DNA of 64,000 bases from Puniceicoccaceae bacterium (GCA_007695295.1 REEB01000132.1:1-64000); one strand, 5' to 3'. Shown: positions 26,568 through 36,753, counted from the first letter of the stretch. The notes: a model not told the origin generated them from the letters alone. Made by a program: numbers and translations.

Positions 26568-27398
26568 ATGCTGCGGGTATTGTTTCTCGGTGATGTTGTG
26601 GGGCGCCCGGGGCGCACGGTGCTCAAGGAAGGCCTGCCAGGGCTGAGGCAATCCCTGGCGATCGACCTGGTGGTGGCCAACGCGGAGAACGCGGCCGCCG
26701 GGGCCGGCCTGACCGCGGCTCTGGCCCATGAGATACTTGCCGCCGGGGTCGACGGCATCACGTTGGGCGACCATGTCTGGGACCAGCGGGGCTTCGAAAA
26801 GGAAATCGCAGGGCTGGAGCGGGTCTGCCGGCCCGCGAATCTCGATCCAGCCTGCCCGGGCCGGACGCATTTGGTGCTGGAAGCGGGCGGGATCCGGGTC
26901 GGCGTCTTCACCGTTCTGGGCCGCCAGTTCCTGCCCCCGCGGGATTGTCCCTTTCGACGGGCGGAAATTTTGGCCGGGGAGTTGAAAAAGGGGACCGACC
27001 TGGTGGTGGTGGAAATTCATGCCGAAGCCACTTCGGAAAAAATCGCGCTGGGCCGGTTTCTGGACGGCAAAGTGGCCGCGGTTTTGGGGACGCACACCCA
27101 TATTCCGACGATCGACGCCTGTCTGCTGCCCGGGGGCACCGCTTACCAGACCGACATTGGCATGACCGGGCCCTACGATTCGATCCTGGGACGGGAAGTG
27201 GCGCCGGTGGTGGATCGGTTTCTCGACGGCATGCCGCGGCGGTTCGGAGTGGCCTCCGGAGACGTGCGGCTGGGGGGAGCGTTGCTGGAGCTGGATCCGG
27301 CGGTCGGCCGCGCGGCCTCCATCCGCCATCTCTGGCTGCGGGCGGATGATGACGGGCGGTTTGCCGGCGAGGCTGGGCCGCCTGTAAAGCCGATGTGA
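26568..27398 (+). CDS. ymdB: YmdB family metallophosphoesterase
   Basis: A 276-residue calcineurin-like phosphoesterase of the TIGR00282/YmdB family; the B. subtilis member hydrolyses cyclic nucleotides. Metal ligands appear in FLGDVVGRPGR, NAENAAAG, LGDHVW, EIHAEATSEK and GTHTHIPTID, in family order. The ATG at 26568 leads directly into the first strand. It lies 139 bases after recN, with no intervening terminator seen. Confidence 0.94.
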   Translation: MLRVLFLGDVVGRPGRTVLKEGLPGLRQSLAIDLVVANAENAAAGAGLTAALAHEILAAGVDGITLGDHVWDQRGFEKEIAGLERVCRPANLDPACPGRTHLVLEAGGIRVGVFTVLGRQFLPPRDCPFRRAEILAGELKKGTDLVVVEIHAEATSEKIALGRFLDGKVAAVLGTHTHIPTIDACLLPGGTAYQTDIGMTGPYDSILGREVAPVVDRFLDGMPRRFGVASGDVRLGGALLELDPAVGRAASIRHLWLRADDDGRFAGEAGPPVKPM

Positions 27399-27679
27399 AA
27401 CAGTCTCCCGGACCTTACCTTTGCCGGTTTGGTTTTGACAGAGCCAGGGAGAGCGGCATGGTTAGGGAGAGCACCCTGCAGTGTTCGAGGTGTCTTTCAA
27501 CCGCTCCCTTCCTACTTAACCTTTCAGGATCCGGCCCTTTCGAAGGCCTGCTAAGCCGCACACCGGAAAGCAAAAATTCGGGAGAAGGATCCACCTGTCT
27601 GTAAAACGGACCAGGAGCCGAAGGATGCACGGCACAACGCGGGGTGCTTTTTTGTGCCCCCTGCCGGCGGTGCGGCCGC
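27399..27679. other. Convergent intergenic region with several hairpins
   Basis: Separates the ends of ymdB and a minus-strand glycosyltransferase. On the plus strand AGCGG near 27452 can pair with CCGCT at 27501, enclosing a smaller GCACC/GGTGT hairpin. GGCC-rich arms flank TTTCGAA near 27533-27547. A six-T run at 27648-27653 follows a weak GCAC/GTGC stem and could be a terminator. The set could be a small RNA or simply a terminator region; no known RNA family is recognised. Confidence 0.3.
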
Positions 27680-28783
27680 TCATTGAGAATGGCAGAGGGT
27701 GACTGCCTCGCGGAGCGCCGCATCCAGATCCTTGGTGCGGGCTCCGGGGTCGAAAGCCGTTTCCGCCCGCAGGCGGGCGGTTTTTCCGAAAGCATGACGC
27801 AGCTCTGGATCGGCGAGGCGAATAATGGCTTCACAGAGAGCGTCGGCATTGCCTTGGGGCGAGAGCAACCCCGTGGAACCGTGGCAAACGATCTCGTCGA
27901 TGCCGGGCGCCTCCCAGGCCGCGGCCGGCTTGCCGAAGGTCTGGGCCTCCACGAGAAAATTGGGCAGGCCTTCGCTGCGGGAAACCGAGAGAACCACATC
28001 GGCGGCACGATAGAAAGGGGCCGGGTTTTCCTGAAACCCCAGAAAGTGGCAGCGGGCGGCGAAACGGGAGCGGCGGGCCGCCCGCTGAACGGAAGCCCGG
28101 CGGGGGCCATCGCCAAGCAGCCAGAGCCGCCAGTCAAGGGACGGCGGGAGCCGATCCACCACCTCAAGCAGAGCGCGGTGGTTTTTTTCGGATCGAAAAG
28201 CCGCCACCGTAAGGAGGACCAGTGAGTCCGCTCCGGCGCCGTGGCGGTGGCGGAGTGCGGCGGGGTCGGGCCCGGCGGCGGCATCGTCTCCTCCGAGCAG
28301 GCAGGCGTTGGCGACCAACCGTATACGATCCATCGATACAGAATAAAGCCGCCGGAGTCGGTCGGCGCCCGCGGCGCTGTTGGTCAGGACGAGGGGAGCC
28401 GTGGTTAGGACCTTGCGAAAACCCGCCGGCAGGTTGAGTCGGCCGGTGCGATAGGTGGGCACGATGGCGGTGGCGGGCAAGGCACGCTGCAACCGCGGCC
28501 CCCGGGCGTTGGCCAGTCGCCCCATGAGAAGCACGGCGTCGGGGTTGAAGGACAGGAGTGCGGGAAGGAGACCGGGGGCAAAGCCGTCGATGTGCCAATC
28601 CCAGCGTTGAAGTGACTGAAGCTCGATGCCGGAGCGCTGGGCAAGCGGGAGGAGCGGGCCCCCGGGGCGAAACGTGATCAGGCGCGTCTGCCAGCCGAAG
28701 GAGCGGAGGGCGTGGGCGGCATACAGGCTCTGTCGCTCGGTCCCGCCGGCACGGAGGTGATCCTGAAGAAGGGCCAGTCTCAC
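27680..28783 (-). CDS. Glycosyltransferase family 4 protein
   Basis: A 367-residue GT-B retaining glycosyltransferase. The N-terminal acceptor domain begins MRLALLQDHLRAGGTERQS, the GGxER pattern typical of GT4 enzymes. The C-terminal donor domain has VAAFRSEKNHRALL, LLGDGPRR, the YRAADVVLSVSRSEGLPNFLVEA region with the E-x7-E motif, and PGIDEIV. The donor and acceptor cannot be told. The start is GTG. It stands alone between convergent and divergent neighbours. Confidence 0.88.
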   Translation of the reverse strand: MRLALLQDHLRAGGTERQSLYAAHALRSFGWQTRLITFRPGGPLLPLAQRSGIELQSLQRWDWHIDGFAPGLLPALLSFNPDAVLLMGRLANARGPRLQRALPATAIVPTYRTGRLNLPAGFRKVLTTAPLVLTNSAAGADRLRRLYSVSMDRIRLVANACLLGGDDAAAGPDPAALRHRHGAGADSLVLLTVAAFRSEKNHRALLEVVDRLPPSLDWRLWLLGDGPRRASVQRAARRSRFAARCHFLGFQENPAPFYRAADVVLSVSRSEGLPNFLVEAQTFGKPAAAWEAPGIDEIVCHGSTGLLSPQGNADALCEAIIRLADPELRHAFGKTARLRAETAFDPGARTKDLDAALREAVTLCHSQ

Positions 28784-28858
28784 TGGAGCGGAAGGAAGAA
28801 GGGGAAAGTTAGCCGTTGCAGGCCGGGCACGCAGCTGGAAGGCTCAACCTGCTCTGCT

Positions 28859-29281
28859 ATGCATCCGCTATTGGTCATTCTGGTTCGCATGGGTATCACC
28901 GCGCTGGGGGTGGTGGCGGCCGCGTCGCTCCTCACGGGAATCCGTTATGAAGATGGGACCACGCTGATTCTGGTGGCCTTGGTGCTGAGTTTCTTCAACG
29001 CCATTCTCCGGCCGGTCCTGATTTTTCTGGCGCTGCCCTTTGTCCTGCTGACGCTCGGCGTGGGCATTTTGCTCATCAACGCCCTCCTGCTATTGCTGAC
29101 GGCTTGGCTGGTACCCGGCTTTGAGGTGGACGGGTTCTGGTGGGGGCTGGGGGCGGCGTTGGTGATCAGCTTCATCTCACTGCTGGCGGGCACCCTGCTG
29201 CGGGGCCGGCCCATGGTGAGCGTGCAACGCCATCCGCCGCGCCGCGGCGGCCGCGGGCGGGACGATGTGATCGATATCTAG
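28859..29281 (+). CDS. Phage holin family 4-like membrane protein
   Basis: A 140-residue protein with four hydrophobic segments (about 5-22, 32-50, 55-80, 88-108) and a basic tail. It carries the family's conserved AILRPVLIFLALPFVLLTLG and LINALLLLLTAW runs. These proteins are widespread in bacterial chromosomes and are named for phage holins, but are usually not part of prophages; nothing viral is nearby. The function is not known. Confidence 0.85.
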   Translation: MHPLLVILVRMGITALGVVAAASLLTGIRYEDGTTLILVALVLSFFNAILRPVLIFLALPFVLLTLGVGILLINALLLLLTAWLVPGFEVDGFWWGLGAALVISFISLLAGTLLRGRPMVSVQRHPPRRGGRGRDDVIDI

Positions 29282-29389
29282 TCCGGCCTTGGCCGGCAGG
29301 ACGGTGCGGGGCGCCGGCCGAGCCGCCCCTTCGGACTGGTGGCGTCGGTTGAAGGGGGCTGGAGCGGAGTCCTCTCTGCCGCGAGGGCT

Positions 29390-29881
29390 TCAGCGGGCGG
29401 CGAAAAACTTGTGCGAACCGATGACGGTGGTTTGCCGCATCTGGCGCATCCAGGCGGTGTTTTCGCTCACGAGGGAAAAGTGGGTGGCGCCGCCGGTGAT
29501 ATCGACGAGACGTCCGGCGTAGCCATCGTCCACGATGGCGAGGGCGAGACGCCAATTGCGGTCGCGGGAGGCTCGGCGGACGTGGTCGGCGAAACCCCGG
29601 GGGTTGTGCCGGGTGGTGGCGGTGTTGAGGGAGGAGAACTGCCAGGGCCGCCGCACTTCGCGATAGATATGGCGGGGGTTGCCGTTGGCGCGATTGACGA
29701 TGACGGCCATGACGGCCCGCATGCCCTGCTCTCCATCACTGGAGGCCTCGAGAATGAGCGTGGCGGCGACCACCTGGCGTTCCCATGGGTCGGGCGTGTA
29801 AGCGCGGGCTTCGTTGGCTGAGAAAAAGCCGCCAAGGAGAGCGAAGGAGGCGGCGAGGAGAAAAACACGGGTGCTTTTCAT
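29390..29881 (-). CDS. Cell wall hydrolase, SleB-like (Hydrolase_2 fold)
   Basis: A 163-residue secreted protein: a signal peptide (STRVFLLAASFALLGGFFS) then a single lysozyme-like domain. The catalytic Glu is probably Glu45 in LEASSDGEQGMRAVMAVIVNR, and HFSL near residue 135 is also typical. SleB relatives are lytic transglycosylases acting on peptidoglycan; in a non-sporeformer this would be wall remodelling. Monocistronic. Confidence 0.85.
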   Translation of the reverse strand: MKSTRVFLLAASFALLGGFFSANEARAYTPDPWERQVVAATLILEASSDGEQGMRAVMAVIVNRANGNPRHIYREVRRPWQFSSLNTATTRHNPRGFADHVRRASRDRNWRLALAIVDDGYAGRLVDITGGATHFSLVSENTAWMRQMRQTTVIGSHKFFAAR

Positions 29882-30133
29882 AGGGTGGGTGGATGCCAGG
29901 GGAATGCGCCGAGGCCTGCGGTCGTGCCGCCGGTCGAAGGGCGAATTCCGGGGTGGAATCGGTTGGTCCTGGCTACGCTGCCATTCCTGGGTCGGTCTGG
30001 GTGATCCGGAAGTCCGGTGAGGCGAGAGCGACGGTCGGGAGGCGAACGTTGATTAGGTTTAGGTCCTCTGATCGAGGAAGTTGGTCAGTCTTTGAATTCG
30101 TTTGACGCTGGGTGCCGGTGATGAGGCCGGCAA

Positions 30134-30219
<86 letters not shown>

Positions 30220-30351
30220 ACGAGGAGAAAAGAGTTGCGGACTACACCGGACGAAGCTGATCGGGGCAAGCCAAAAATTACCCGGCTTTTACGAAGATGC
30301 GAACCCCAGGGGGAGCGGTCGAGGCAAGGGTTGCGGATTGTGCGGGCGGCT

Positions 30352-31125
30352 TCAGACGCCGGCCGAGCGCCGCACGGGGATGCCTTTCGAGGCAAGAAAT
30401 GCCTTGGTTTCGGGGATGGTGAAGGTGCCGAAGTGAAAAATCGAGGCAGCGAGGACGGCACTGGCCTTGCCGTGTTCGAGGACTTCGGCGAGGTGCCCGA
30501 GGGTGCCGGCGCCGCCGGAGGCGATGACCGGAACCTCGACGGCTTCGCTGATGGCCCGGGTTAGGTCCAGATCGTAGCCATCGCCTGTTCCGTCGCGATC
30601 CATGCTTGTGAGGAGGATTTCGCCCGCTCCGAGGGCCACCCCGCGGCGGGCCCAGTCGACCGCGTCGAGCCCGGTGGGGCGGCGACCTCCGTGCGAATAG
30701 ACTTCCCAGGCGTTGGCGCCGGGGATGCGGCGGGCATCGATGGCGAGGACAATGCACTGGTTTCCGAAGCGAGCCGAGGACCTTGCGATGAGGTCGGGAT
30801 CGGCCAAGGCGGCGGAATTCAGGCTGACCTTGTCCGCTCCACAGTGCAGCATGTCGCGGATATCCTCGAGGGTGCGGAGCCCACCGCCGACGGTCAGGGG
30901 CATGAAACAGGCCTCGGCGGTGCGCTCGACGACATCGCGGAGGATGGCGCGCTCATCGCTGGAAGCCGTGATGTCGAGGAAGACCAACTCGTCGGCCCCC
31001 TGGGCGTCGTAGGCGCGGGCGCACTCGACGGGGTCGCCGGCATCGCGGAGCTGCTCAAAGCGAATGCCCTTCACGACCCTGCCGGCGGTGACATCAAGAC
31101 AGGGGATGATTCTGCGGCCGAGCAT
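30352..31125 (-). CDS. hisF: Imidazole glycerol phosphate synthase subunit HisF
   Basis: Cyclase subunit of histidine biosynthesis; with HisH it converts PRFAR and ammonia to imidazole glycerol phosphate and AICAR. It is a 257-residue TIM barrel. Catalytic Asp11 is in [16 protein letters not shown] and the second catalytic Asp in [17 protein letters not shown] and [11 protein letters not shown] form phosphate loops. The ATG at 31125 gives the canonical N-terminus. No other his genes adjoin it. Confidence 0.97.
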   Translation of the reverse strand: MLGRRIIPCLDVTAGRVVKGIRFEQLRDAGDPVECARAYDAQGADELVFLDITASSDERAILRDVVERTAEACFMPLTVGGGLRTLEDIRDMLHCGADKVSLNSAALADPDLIARSSARFGNQCIVLAIDARRIPGANAWEVYSHGGRRPTGLDAVDWARRGVALGAGEILLTSMDRDGTGDGYDLDLTRAISEAVEVPVIASGGAGTLGHLAEVLEHGKASAVLAASIFHFGTFTIPETKAFLASKGIPVRRSAGV

Positions 31126-31142
31126 GGCGTTCGCCGGGGGAA

Positions 31143-32900
31143 TTAACCTCCGGCCCGGGCGATGTCCGGCTCGAAGGAGACGAGGAGACGGTAGCTGTGG
31201 CCGGGACGCATGATGAGGGGATGATCGCGCTGGAGCACCTGGATGTAGTGGAGATTTCCGTAGTTGGTGCGGTAGCCGGGATCGTTGGTGACGACATCCG
31301 TCTCCTGCCAAGTGCCCTGGAAATCATCTTTCTGCACGATGCAACGGAGCCCTTCGGGGCCGAGCATGGGAGATGAATCAAGCCGGTAACGGGAATGCGG
31401 GCTGCCGATGGCGATGGCGTAGCGGAAGCGGTCGAGCCGGACCTGGTTTTTGACCGTGAAGATGAACTCGCTGGTGATTTTGTTGCCGGCAAAAGTCCAG
31501 TTGACCTTGCAGGCTCCGACGCCGGGGATGACTTTTTCTTCCTTGGTTATGAGATCGGGCTGTTCGTAGCGGAAGAAGAAGGACTGCCGCAGGCCAAGCC
31601 CGGCGGTGCAGCGGCGGCCATAGAAGCCCGGGAGGAAGACATGCTCGCCGATGGTCAGCTCCGGAAGCATGACGGGCAGGTAAGTGTCGACCGGCCAGTC
31701 GAAGATGCCCGGAGCATGAGGGAAGGAGAGGATGTCGCTCGTGGCTTTGGCCGCTCCACCGACGAGTGGAAGCTGCACATGGAGGCCGGAGGCCGGGTCG
31801 CGGTAGAGAAGCAGTCCCTGCTCCTTGCGGTTGGACTTGTCAAAAATGACGTACCGACAGGAGGCCCGCGGCGTTTCCGGTTTGCCTGGCGCCACCTGGG
31901 TGATCTGCCGCGAGAGGCGTGACCATTGGCAAAGATACCGGGCGCCGTCGAAGTTCGCCATCCTCGTGGTGTGGAAATCGATGGCACTGCGCTCTTCGTC
32001 GCGGATGACCAAGAAGCCGTGCTCTTGGTCAAGATAGGTCATGAAGAAATAGTAGAAGAGACGGCGGAGAAGCTCGAAATAGCGGCCACGCTGATCCTCG
32101 GGCACCCACTCGTCGCGGAAGCCCTGCAGGAGCAGGCTGATGAGGTGCATCTGGCCGTAAGCGCCGGAGGTGCGGCCAAAAGCCCAACCGAGGCCGTCGT
32201 CGCGAACGAGGTCGGGCAGAAGCTTGATGTATTTCTCCGCATAGGTGCGCAGGCTTGGGAGTTTGCGGTCGCGGACGGACGGATTGATGTGGAGCTGGAG
32301 GGCCTGCCTCGTGAAGATGAAGGCCATGACTCCGTAGAGGTTGAAATTGCCGCCCACGCCCTCGTCCACATCGTCGACAAAGCCATTGGAACTGGTCTGG
32401 CGGATCCGGTCGAGGAAGCGCTCGATCAACCGGCTGGTTTCGTCTTTTTTGGAGAGCCCGAGGCTGAAGCGGCAGACGGCCTTGGCAATGTTGAAGGCCT
32501 GCCAGTGGTTGTCGTAGTCTGAACGGGTCAGCAGGAGCCGGTCGAGGCGCTCGCGGGTTTCGTCGACAAGGCGTTCCCAAACGGGGTTGCGCTCCTTGGA
32601 AGGGCCGAAGGAGAGCAGGCCGAGGGAGGCGTAGGCGAGGCCATTTTCAGCCGGAGGATCGCAAAAAGCCTGTTGGGTGATGCAGCGGGCGGCGAGGTCA
32701 ATGAGATCCACTCCGTTGAGTTTGTCTTCTCCGGTGGCGCGGTAGTATTCACCGATGGCGAGGGCGGCGTGGCCAGGCTCGTCGACCCGGGTGGATTCGC
32801 CCGGAACCGGTTCGAGGGAACCATCCAACCTGATGGCCTCCAGATTGTGTCCGATAATGGACCTGGCCATGTCCAGGCACTGTTCGGAGAAGCTTTGCAT
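31143..32900 (-). CDS. Conserved-looking protein of unknown function, possibly an alpha-toroid carbohydrate-active protein
   Basis: A 585-residue soluble protein without a signal peptide, 17 bases upstream of hisF on the same strand. Residues about 1-330 are regularly spaced amphipathic helices with aromatic-rich loops ([44 protein letters not shown]). The rest is beta-rich ([33 protein letters not shown]). A helical toroid followed by beta sheets is the layout of several polysaccharide lyases and hydrolases, but I recognise no catalytic signature. The ATG at 32900 is chosen because the upstream extension has no coding character. Confidence 0.65.
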   Translation of the reverse strand: MQSFSEQCLDMARSIIGHNLEAIRLDGSLEPVPGESTRVDEPGHAALAIGEYYRATGEDKLNGVDLIDLAARCITQQAFCDPPAENGLAYASLGLLSFGPSKERNPVWERLVDETRERLDRLLLTRSDYDNHWQAFNIAKAVCRFSLGLSKKDETSRLIERFLDRIRQTSSNGFVDDVDEGVGGNFNLYGVMAFIFTRQALQLHINPSVRDRKLPSLRTYAEKYIKLLPDLVRDDGLGWAFGRTSGAYGQMHLISLLLQGFRDEWVPEDQRGRYFELLRRLFYYFFMTYLDQEHGFLVIRDEERSAIDFHTTRMANFDGARYLCQWSRLSRQITQVAPGKPETPRASCRYVIFDKSNRKEQGLLLYRDPASGLHVQLPLVGGAAKATSDILSFPHAPGIFDWPVDTYLPVMLPELTIGEHVFLPGFYGRRCTAGLGLRQSFFFRYEQPDLITKEEKVIPGVGACKVNWTFAGNKITSEFIFTVKNQVRLDRFRYAIAIGSPHSRYRLDSSPMLGPEGLRCIVQKDDFQGTWQETDVVTNDPGYRTNYGNLHYIQVLQRDHPLIMRPGHSYRLLVSFEPDIARAGG

Positions 32901-32921
32901 GCGTGAGTGGGCTTTGGATTG

Positions 32922-32943
32922 GCCGTCGGGTGAAGCCGACGGC
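32922..32943. repeat. 8-bp perfect hairpin upstream of the 585-residue gene
   Basis: GCCGTCGG and CCGACGGC flank a 6-base loop. It lies 22 bases upstream of the minus-strand start at 32900 and downstream of the importer operon end at 33199. No T-run follows on either strand. It could be a leader structure or a factor-dependent end of the operon. The remaining 298-bp gap shows nothing else I can name. Confidence 0.4.
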
Positions 32944-33198
32944 GAAACGAAACGGAAGGTTCTCCGCGACGATGGACGCCGTTTCAAGCGGGAAATTGCC
33001 CTGAAAACGAAAGTGTCGGCCAAGGAGAGGTGGGGTGGACGGCGATCCTTTGCATTTGTGCCCCGGCATTGGCTTGTTCCGGGTGATGGGTGGGAGGCTG
33101 CCGGGAGCCGTTGAGCGGACCCGGCCGGCGGCATCCGCTGACCGTGGTGATGCCGCGCCACGGAGGGCATTGCGGTGGGACTTGCCGGGGCGCGGTGG

Positions 33199-34263
33199 TC
33201 AAAAAACCCGGCCGGGACGCCGCAGGAGGTAGAGAAAAAAAAGGCAGCCCGCCAGGCCAGTCAGAATGCCAATGGGGATTTCCTCCCCCGGCAGCAGGCT
33301 GCGCGCGAGGATATCCGCGATGACCAGGAGCAGGGCGCCGCCGAGAGCGCTGGCGGGCAGGAGCAGGCGGTGCCCGGGTCCGAGAAAGCCTCGACAGCAA
33401 TGCGGAACAATCAAGCCGGCGAAGGCAATGATTCCCGCCGCGGCCACCGCCGAGGCCGCCAGCAGGGAAGCGGTCAGGAGCATGAGCAGACGGAAGCGGG
33501 GAACACCCAGGCCTTGGCTGCGGGCGAGATCTTCGCCGCCGGCCAGGGCATCGAGCGGTCGGTGGGCGATCAGGGCGGCGGTCAACCCCAGGACGGTCCA
33601 AGGCAGCAGCGTGAGGGCATAACTCCAGTCGCGGTGGGCGAGGCCGCCCATCAGCCAGCCGAGGATGGAGCGGATCTGATCGGCTTCGGTGTGGAGGAGG
33701 AGGAGGGTCGTGAGCGCCTGCAGAAAACCGCCCACCGCGATGCCGGTGAGGAGAAGGGTGCCGGTGGAAGCACGTCCGGTCCGTCGGGCGAGGGTGTAAA
33801 CAATTCCGGTGGTGGCAAAAGCGCCGGCGAACGCGGCCAGGGAAAGCAGGGAAAGGCCGCCTGCGCCCAGCCCCATGCCGAGACCGAGGCTGAGGGCCGC
33901 CACCGCGCCAAAGGCGGCGCCGGAGGCCACCCCGACCACGTAGGGCTCGGCCATGGGATTGAGAAAAAGCGTTTGCATGAGCGCCCCCGCGACTCCGAGA
34001 TTGGCTCCCACGAGCAGTGCGAGAGTCAGCCGGGGCAACCGCACATGGCGGAGGATTTCATGCCATGTATCCAGATCTTCGCTACCGAAAAGAGGGCCGG
34101 GGCCGGTGAGGAGGGCAAGCCAGGCGCGCGGGCCCAGCGTCCCGAAGGCCCCGTGGCTGAGGGAGAGCAGGCTGGCTGCGGCCAAGAGGAGCAGGAGGAC
34201 GGGAAAAAAGACCACCGGGCGGGTCCGGCGGCTGGTCCGCGCGAGTGGAGCTGGTGTGCTCAT
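33199..34263 (-). CDS. btuC: Cobalamin/iron-siderophore-type ABC transporter permease (FecCD family)
   Basis: Inner-membrane permease of a BtuC/FecD-type importer, 354 residues with about ten hydrophobic segments. Family marks are LRLPRLTLALLVGANLGVAG (here HVRLPRLTL), a MQTLFLNPMAEPYVVGVASGA segment, GIAVGGFLQAL and AGIIAFAGLIVPH, which contains the cytoplasmic coupling helix. Substrate is inferred from the binding protein in the same operon. Its ATG overlaps the ATPase stop as ATGA. Confidence 0.93.
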   Translation of the reverse strand: MSTPAPLARTSRRTRPVVFFPVLLLLLAAASLLSLSHGAFGTLGPRAWLALLTGPGPLFGSEDLDTWHEILRHVRLPRLTLALLVGANLGVAGALMQTLFLNPMAEPYVVGVASGAAFGAVAALSLGLGMGLGAGGLSLLSLAAFAGAFATTGIVYTLARRTGRASTGTLLLTGIAVGGFLQALTTLLLLHTEADQIRSILGWLMGGLAHRDWSYALTLLPWTVLGLTAALIAHRPLDALAGGEDLARSQGLGVPRFRLLMLLTASLLAASAVAAAGIIAFAGLIVPHCCRGFLGPGHRLLLPASALGGALLLVIADILARSLLPGEEIPIGILTGLAGCLFFLYLLRRPGRVF

Positions 34264-35057
34264 GAGGGCGCTTCCGCGAGTGAGACGAGGGGTCGGCCGC
34301 TGCGGGGGTGGGCCAGCACTTCGAAGGCATGCCCGTAGGCGCGGGCAAGCGATGCTGGCTGCAGCACCTCCTCGGTGGGGCCACAGGCGACCTGACCTTC
34401 CGGCCCGAGGAGGAGAAGCTGGTCGCACCACTCGGCGGCGGCGTTGAGATCGTGCAAAACACAGGCCACGCCCAGCCCGGCTTCCCGGCAGCGTTGCCGC
34501 AACAGGCGGAAAAAGTGTTCCCGCGCCGGAAGGTCGAGGTGTGCGGTGGGTTCGTCGAGGAGCAGCAGAGACGGCTCCTGGGCGAGTGCGCGGGCGAGTA
34601 CGGCGCGCTGGAACTCACCTCCGCTGAGGTGATCAACGGACTCCTCCGCGAGGTGGGTGAGTCCCGTTTCACGCAGGATGTGGTCGATGACGGCCCGGTC
34701 GCGGGCCGGGTCGGTCCGAAGCAGGCCTTGGTGAGGCAGGCGACCGGTGCCGACGAGTTCGCGGACTGAGAAGGCGAAACCGCTCACCGGTGTCTGGGGG
34801 ACGTAGGCGAGGAAGCGGGCGCGCTCCCGGTGGTGCCACTCCGAGAGCGAGCGGCCACCGAGGTGGATGGTGCCGCCGGAAGCCGGATGCAGACCGGCGC
34901 AAGTCTTGAGCAGGGTGGATTTGCCGGCTCCGTTGGGTCCGAGGATGCCGAGGAGGCGGCCGGGGCCGAGCCGGAAGGCAATGTTGCTGAAAACCGGCGG
35001 GCCTCCATAGCCACCGGAGAGCTGGTTGACTTGGATGAGCGAATCCGGATTGGTCAT
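34260..35057 (-). CDS. btuD: Cobalamin/iron-siderophore-type ABC transporter ATPase
   Basis: A 265-residue nucleotide-binding subunit. Walker A GPNGAGKST, Q-loop AYVPQT, signature LSGGEFQRA, Walker B LLLLDEPTAHLD and the switch His in VLHDLNAAAEW are all intact. It drives uptake through the adjacent permease. Start ATG at 35057; it overlaps the binding-protein stop upstream and the permease start downstream by 4 bp each. Confidence 0.95.
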   Translation of the reverse strand: MTNPDSLIQVNQLSGGYGGPPVFSNIAFRLGPGRLLGILGPNGAGKSTLLKTCAGLHPASGGTIHLGGRSLSEWHHRERARFLAYVPQTPVSGFAFSVRELVGTGRLPHQGLLRTDPARDRAVIDHILRETGLTHLAEESVDHLSGGEFQRAVLARALAQEPSLLLLDEPTAHLDLPAREHFFRLLRQRCREAGLGVACVLHDLNAAAEWCDQLLLLGPEGQVACGPTEEVLQPASLARAYGHAFEVLAHPRSGRPLVSLAEAPS

Positions 35058-35959
35058 GGGGCCTCGGATACGGATTCCGCTTCGCGGTGGAGGAGGCGCA
35101 CCACCGTTTCGACGGCCTCGACCGCGGCCGTGCCGGGAACGGCAAACCATCGCTCCTCGACGCGGTGAACGCGCCCCGCCCGGACCGCGGGCAGGCGCTG
35201 CCAGAGCGGATCCCGGCGGCTCGCCCGGGGACCGTCGCCGGACATGCCCTCGACGGCTTCTCCGCCGGCCAGGAGGATGATCTCGGGCCTCCAGCGCAGC
35301 AGCGTTTCCATCGAAACGCGGGGCCAGTCGGAGGCGGTGTTTTCAGCGACGTTGTGACCACCGGCCAGTTGGATGATTTCACCGGGAAAGGTGGAGGCGG
35401 TGGCGGTGTAAAATCCGCCGGGAACATCATACAGCAGCAGTACGCGCGGGCGCCGCCGCGGGTCGTCCTCGGGGATGCGCGCGGCGTCCAGGCGTTCCCG
35501 GAGGGCGCGGGTCCGCTCCCCGTCGCCTCCGGTGAGGCGCTCAAGGCGGGCGTAGTCCTCCAGCGTGCCTTCGATCCCGGAGTGCTCGAGCAGGAGCACG
35601 CGGATACCGAAGCTCTCGAGCTGGCTGCGCACGCCCACCGGCGTCATCGGAGTGGCGGCCACGAGATCGGGGCGGAGGGCGACCATCGCCTCGACGGAGG
35701 GATCGCTGAGCCCGCCGACGGAGACGGCGGCGGTCTTTTCGGGCGGCCGGCAGAAGCGGGTGAAGCCGATCAACCGGTCGGCGGCGCCGAGATCGGCAAA
35801 CATGCCGGTGATGCTGGGCGCCAGCGAGATGATGCGCTCCGGCGGGGAGTCAAAAGCGAACTCACGTCCTTCCGCATCCAGAATACGGATACCGGCGGCG
35901 CTCGGGTTGGCGGCCGCCAGGCAGAAGCCGAGCAGGATGATGGCGGTGGAGCGTTTCAC
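35054..35959 (-). CDS. btuF: Cobalamin-binding protein BtuF-like (ABC transporter substrate-binding protein)
   Basis: A 301-residue periplasmic protein with a signal peptide (STAIILLGFCLAAANPSAAG). Two lobes are joined by a long helix as in class III binding proteins. The lobe start PERIISLAPSITGMFADLGAADRLIGFTRFC, quoted here only as its ends PERIISLAPS and GFTRFC, fits BtuF, as do PSVEAMVALRPDLVAATPM and AVRAGRVHRV. Heme or siderophore binding cannot be excluded. It overlaps its neighbours by 4 bp on both sides. Confidence 0.85.
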   Translation of the reverse strand: MKRSTAIILLGFCLAAANPSAAGIRILDAEGREFAFDSPPERIISLAPSITGMFADLGAADRLIGFTRFCRPPEKTAAVSVGGLSDPSVEAMVALRPDLVAATPMTPVGVRSQLESFGIRVLLLEHSGIEGTLEDYARLERLTGGDGERTRALRERLDAARIPEDDPRRRPRVLLLYDVPGGFYTATASTFPGEIIQLAGGHNVAENTASDWPRVSMETLLRWRPEIILLAGGEAVEGMSGDGPRASRRDPLWQRLPAVRAGRVHRVEERWFAVPGTAAVEAVETVVRLLHREAESVSEAP

Positions 35960-36753
35960 CGGCCGGAGCGGGGATTCCAGAAACCATTGTCTTCGGCGGG
36001 GCCAAACCAGCCGATCTCGGCGGCGGCGGCGTCGCCTCCATAGGGGTTGGCGCCGCCGATGCGGCTGGGTTGTTCAGCGCTCACATGGCCGTCGCACCAG
36101 CCGACGAGCGCCTGACCGCGAAAGCGGAAATGAACGGAGGGGTGGGGCCGGACTCCGGATGCGCCGTAGCCGAAATCCCAATACGGAGGCTCGGCGTAGG
36201 CGTATTCCTGGAGACCCTCGGCCCGGGGAAAGGCGGTGGTGGCGAACATGACGGTGCGCGAAGGCAGGGGAACCTCGTCCGGGCGGGCGGGCCGGTAGGG
36301 CCAGCCGGGGCTGCCGCCGATGTAGGCGGCGTTGTAGCCGTAGCCGCCGGTGCCGTCCTCGAAGCTGGCACCGCCACGCAAGGTGTGCCGCAGAAGGGGG
36401 CAGGTTTTGACGAGACCATCCCGGCCGAGGTAGGGGCCGAGAAACCCCCGGGCGGGGTCGAAAGGCGCCGTGGGGCCGGTGCGCGCACCGTGCCAGCGGA
36501 TGCGGTTGAGAGGCTCCTGGGCGGGAGCGTAGGTGCCGTGTTCGGCGGCGAAGGCGAGATTTGCCAGCACGAGCTGCCGGAGATTGGAGCGGGAGGAGGA
36601 GGCAGCGGCATTTTCCCGCGCCTGCCGGAGGCCGGGAGCGACGATGGCCGCCAGGAGGGCGAGGATGGCGATCGCCGCCAGCACCTCAATCAATGTCAGG
36701 CCGGCGCGGCTGCGGCGGACCGCCGGCAAGTAGGTTTTCCCGCTCCCCGTCAT
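35956..36753 (-). CDS. Pseudopilin-like protein with CDGH motif, coupled to the cobalamin importer
   Basis: A 265-residue protein with a class III signal: a short basic leader, then [19 protein letters not shown] with Glu5. The C-terminal domain is Gly/Pro/Tyr-rich and ends in a [11 protein letters not shown] motif, like the many Verrucomicrobia and Planctomycetes pseudopilins with a DG box. Its start overlaps the surface-protein stop and its stop overlaps the btuF start, both as ATGA, so it is translated with the importer. A prepilin peptidase would have to act in trans, as none is encoded here. Its role is unknown. Confidence 0.8.
   Translation of the reverse strand: MTGSGKTYLPAVRRSRAGLTLIEVLAAIAILALLAAIVAPGLRQARENAAASSSRSNLRQLVLANLAFAAEHGTYAPAQEPLNRIRWHGARTGPTAPFDPARGFLGPYLGRDGLVKTCPLLRHTLRGGASFEDGTGGYGYNAAYIGGSPGWPYRPARPDEVPLPSRTVMFATTAFPRAEGLQEYAYAEPPYWDFGYGASGVRPHPSVHFRFRGQALVGWCDGHVSAEQPSRIGGANPYGGDAAAAEIGWFGPAEDNGFWNPRSGR

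Noticed and set aside
28859-29281. Prophage holin
   Set aside because: The family name mentions phage, but no phage genes, integrase or att repeats are nearby.
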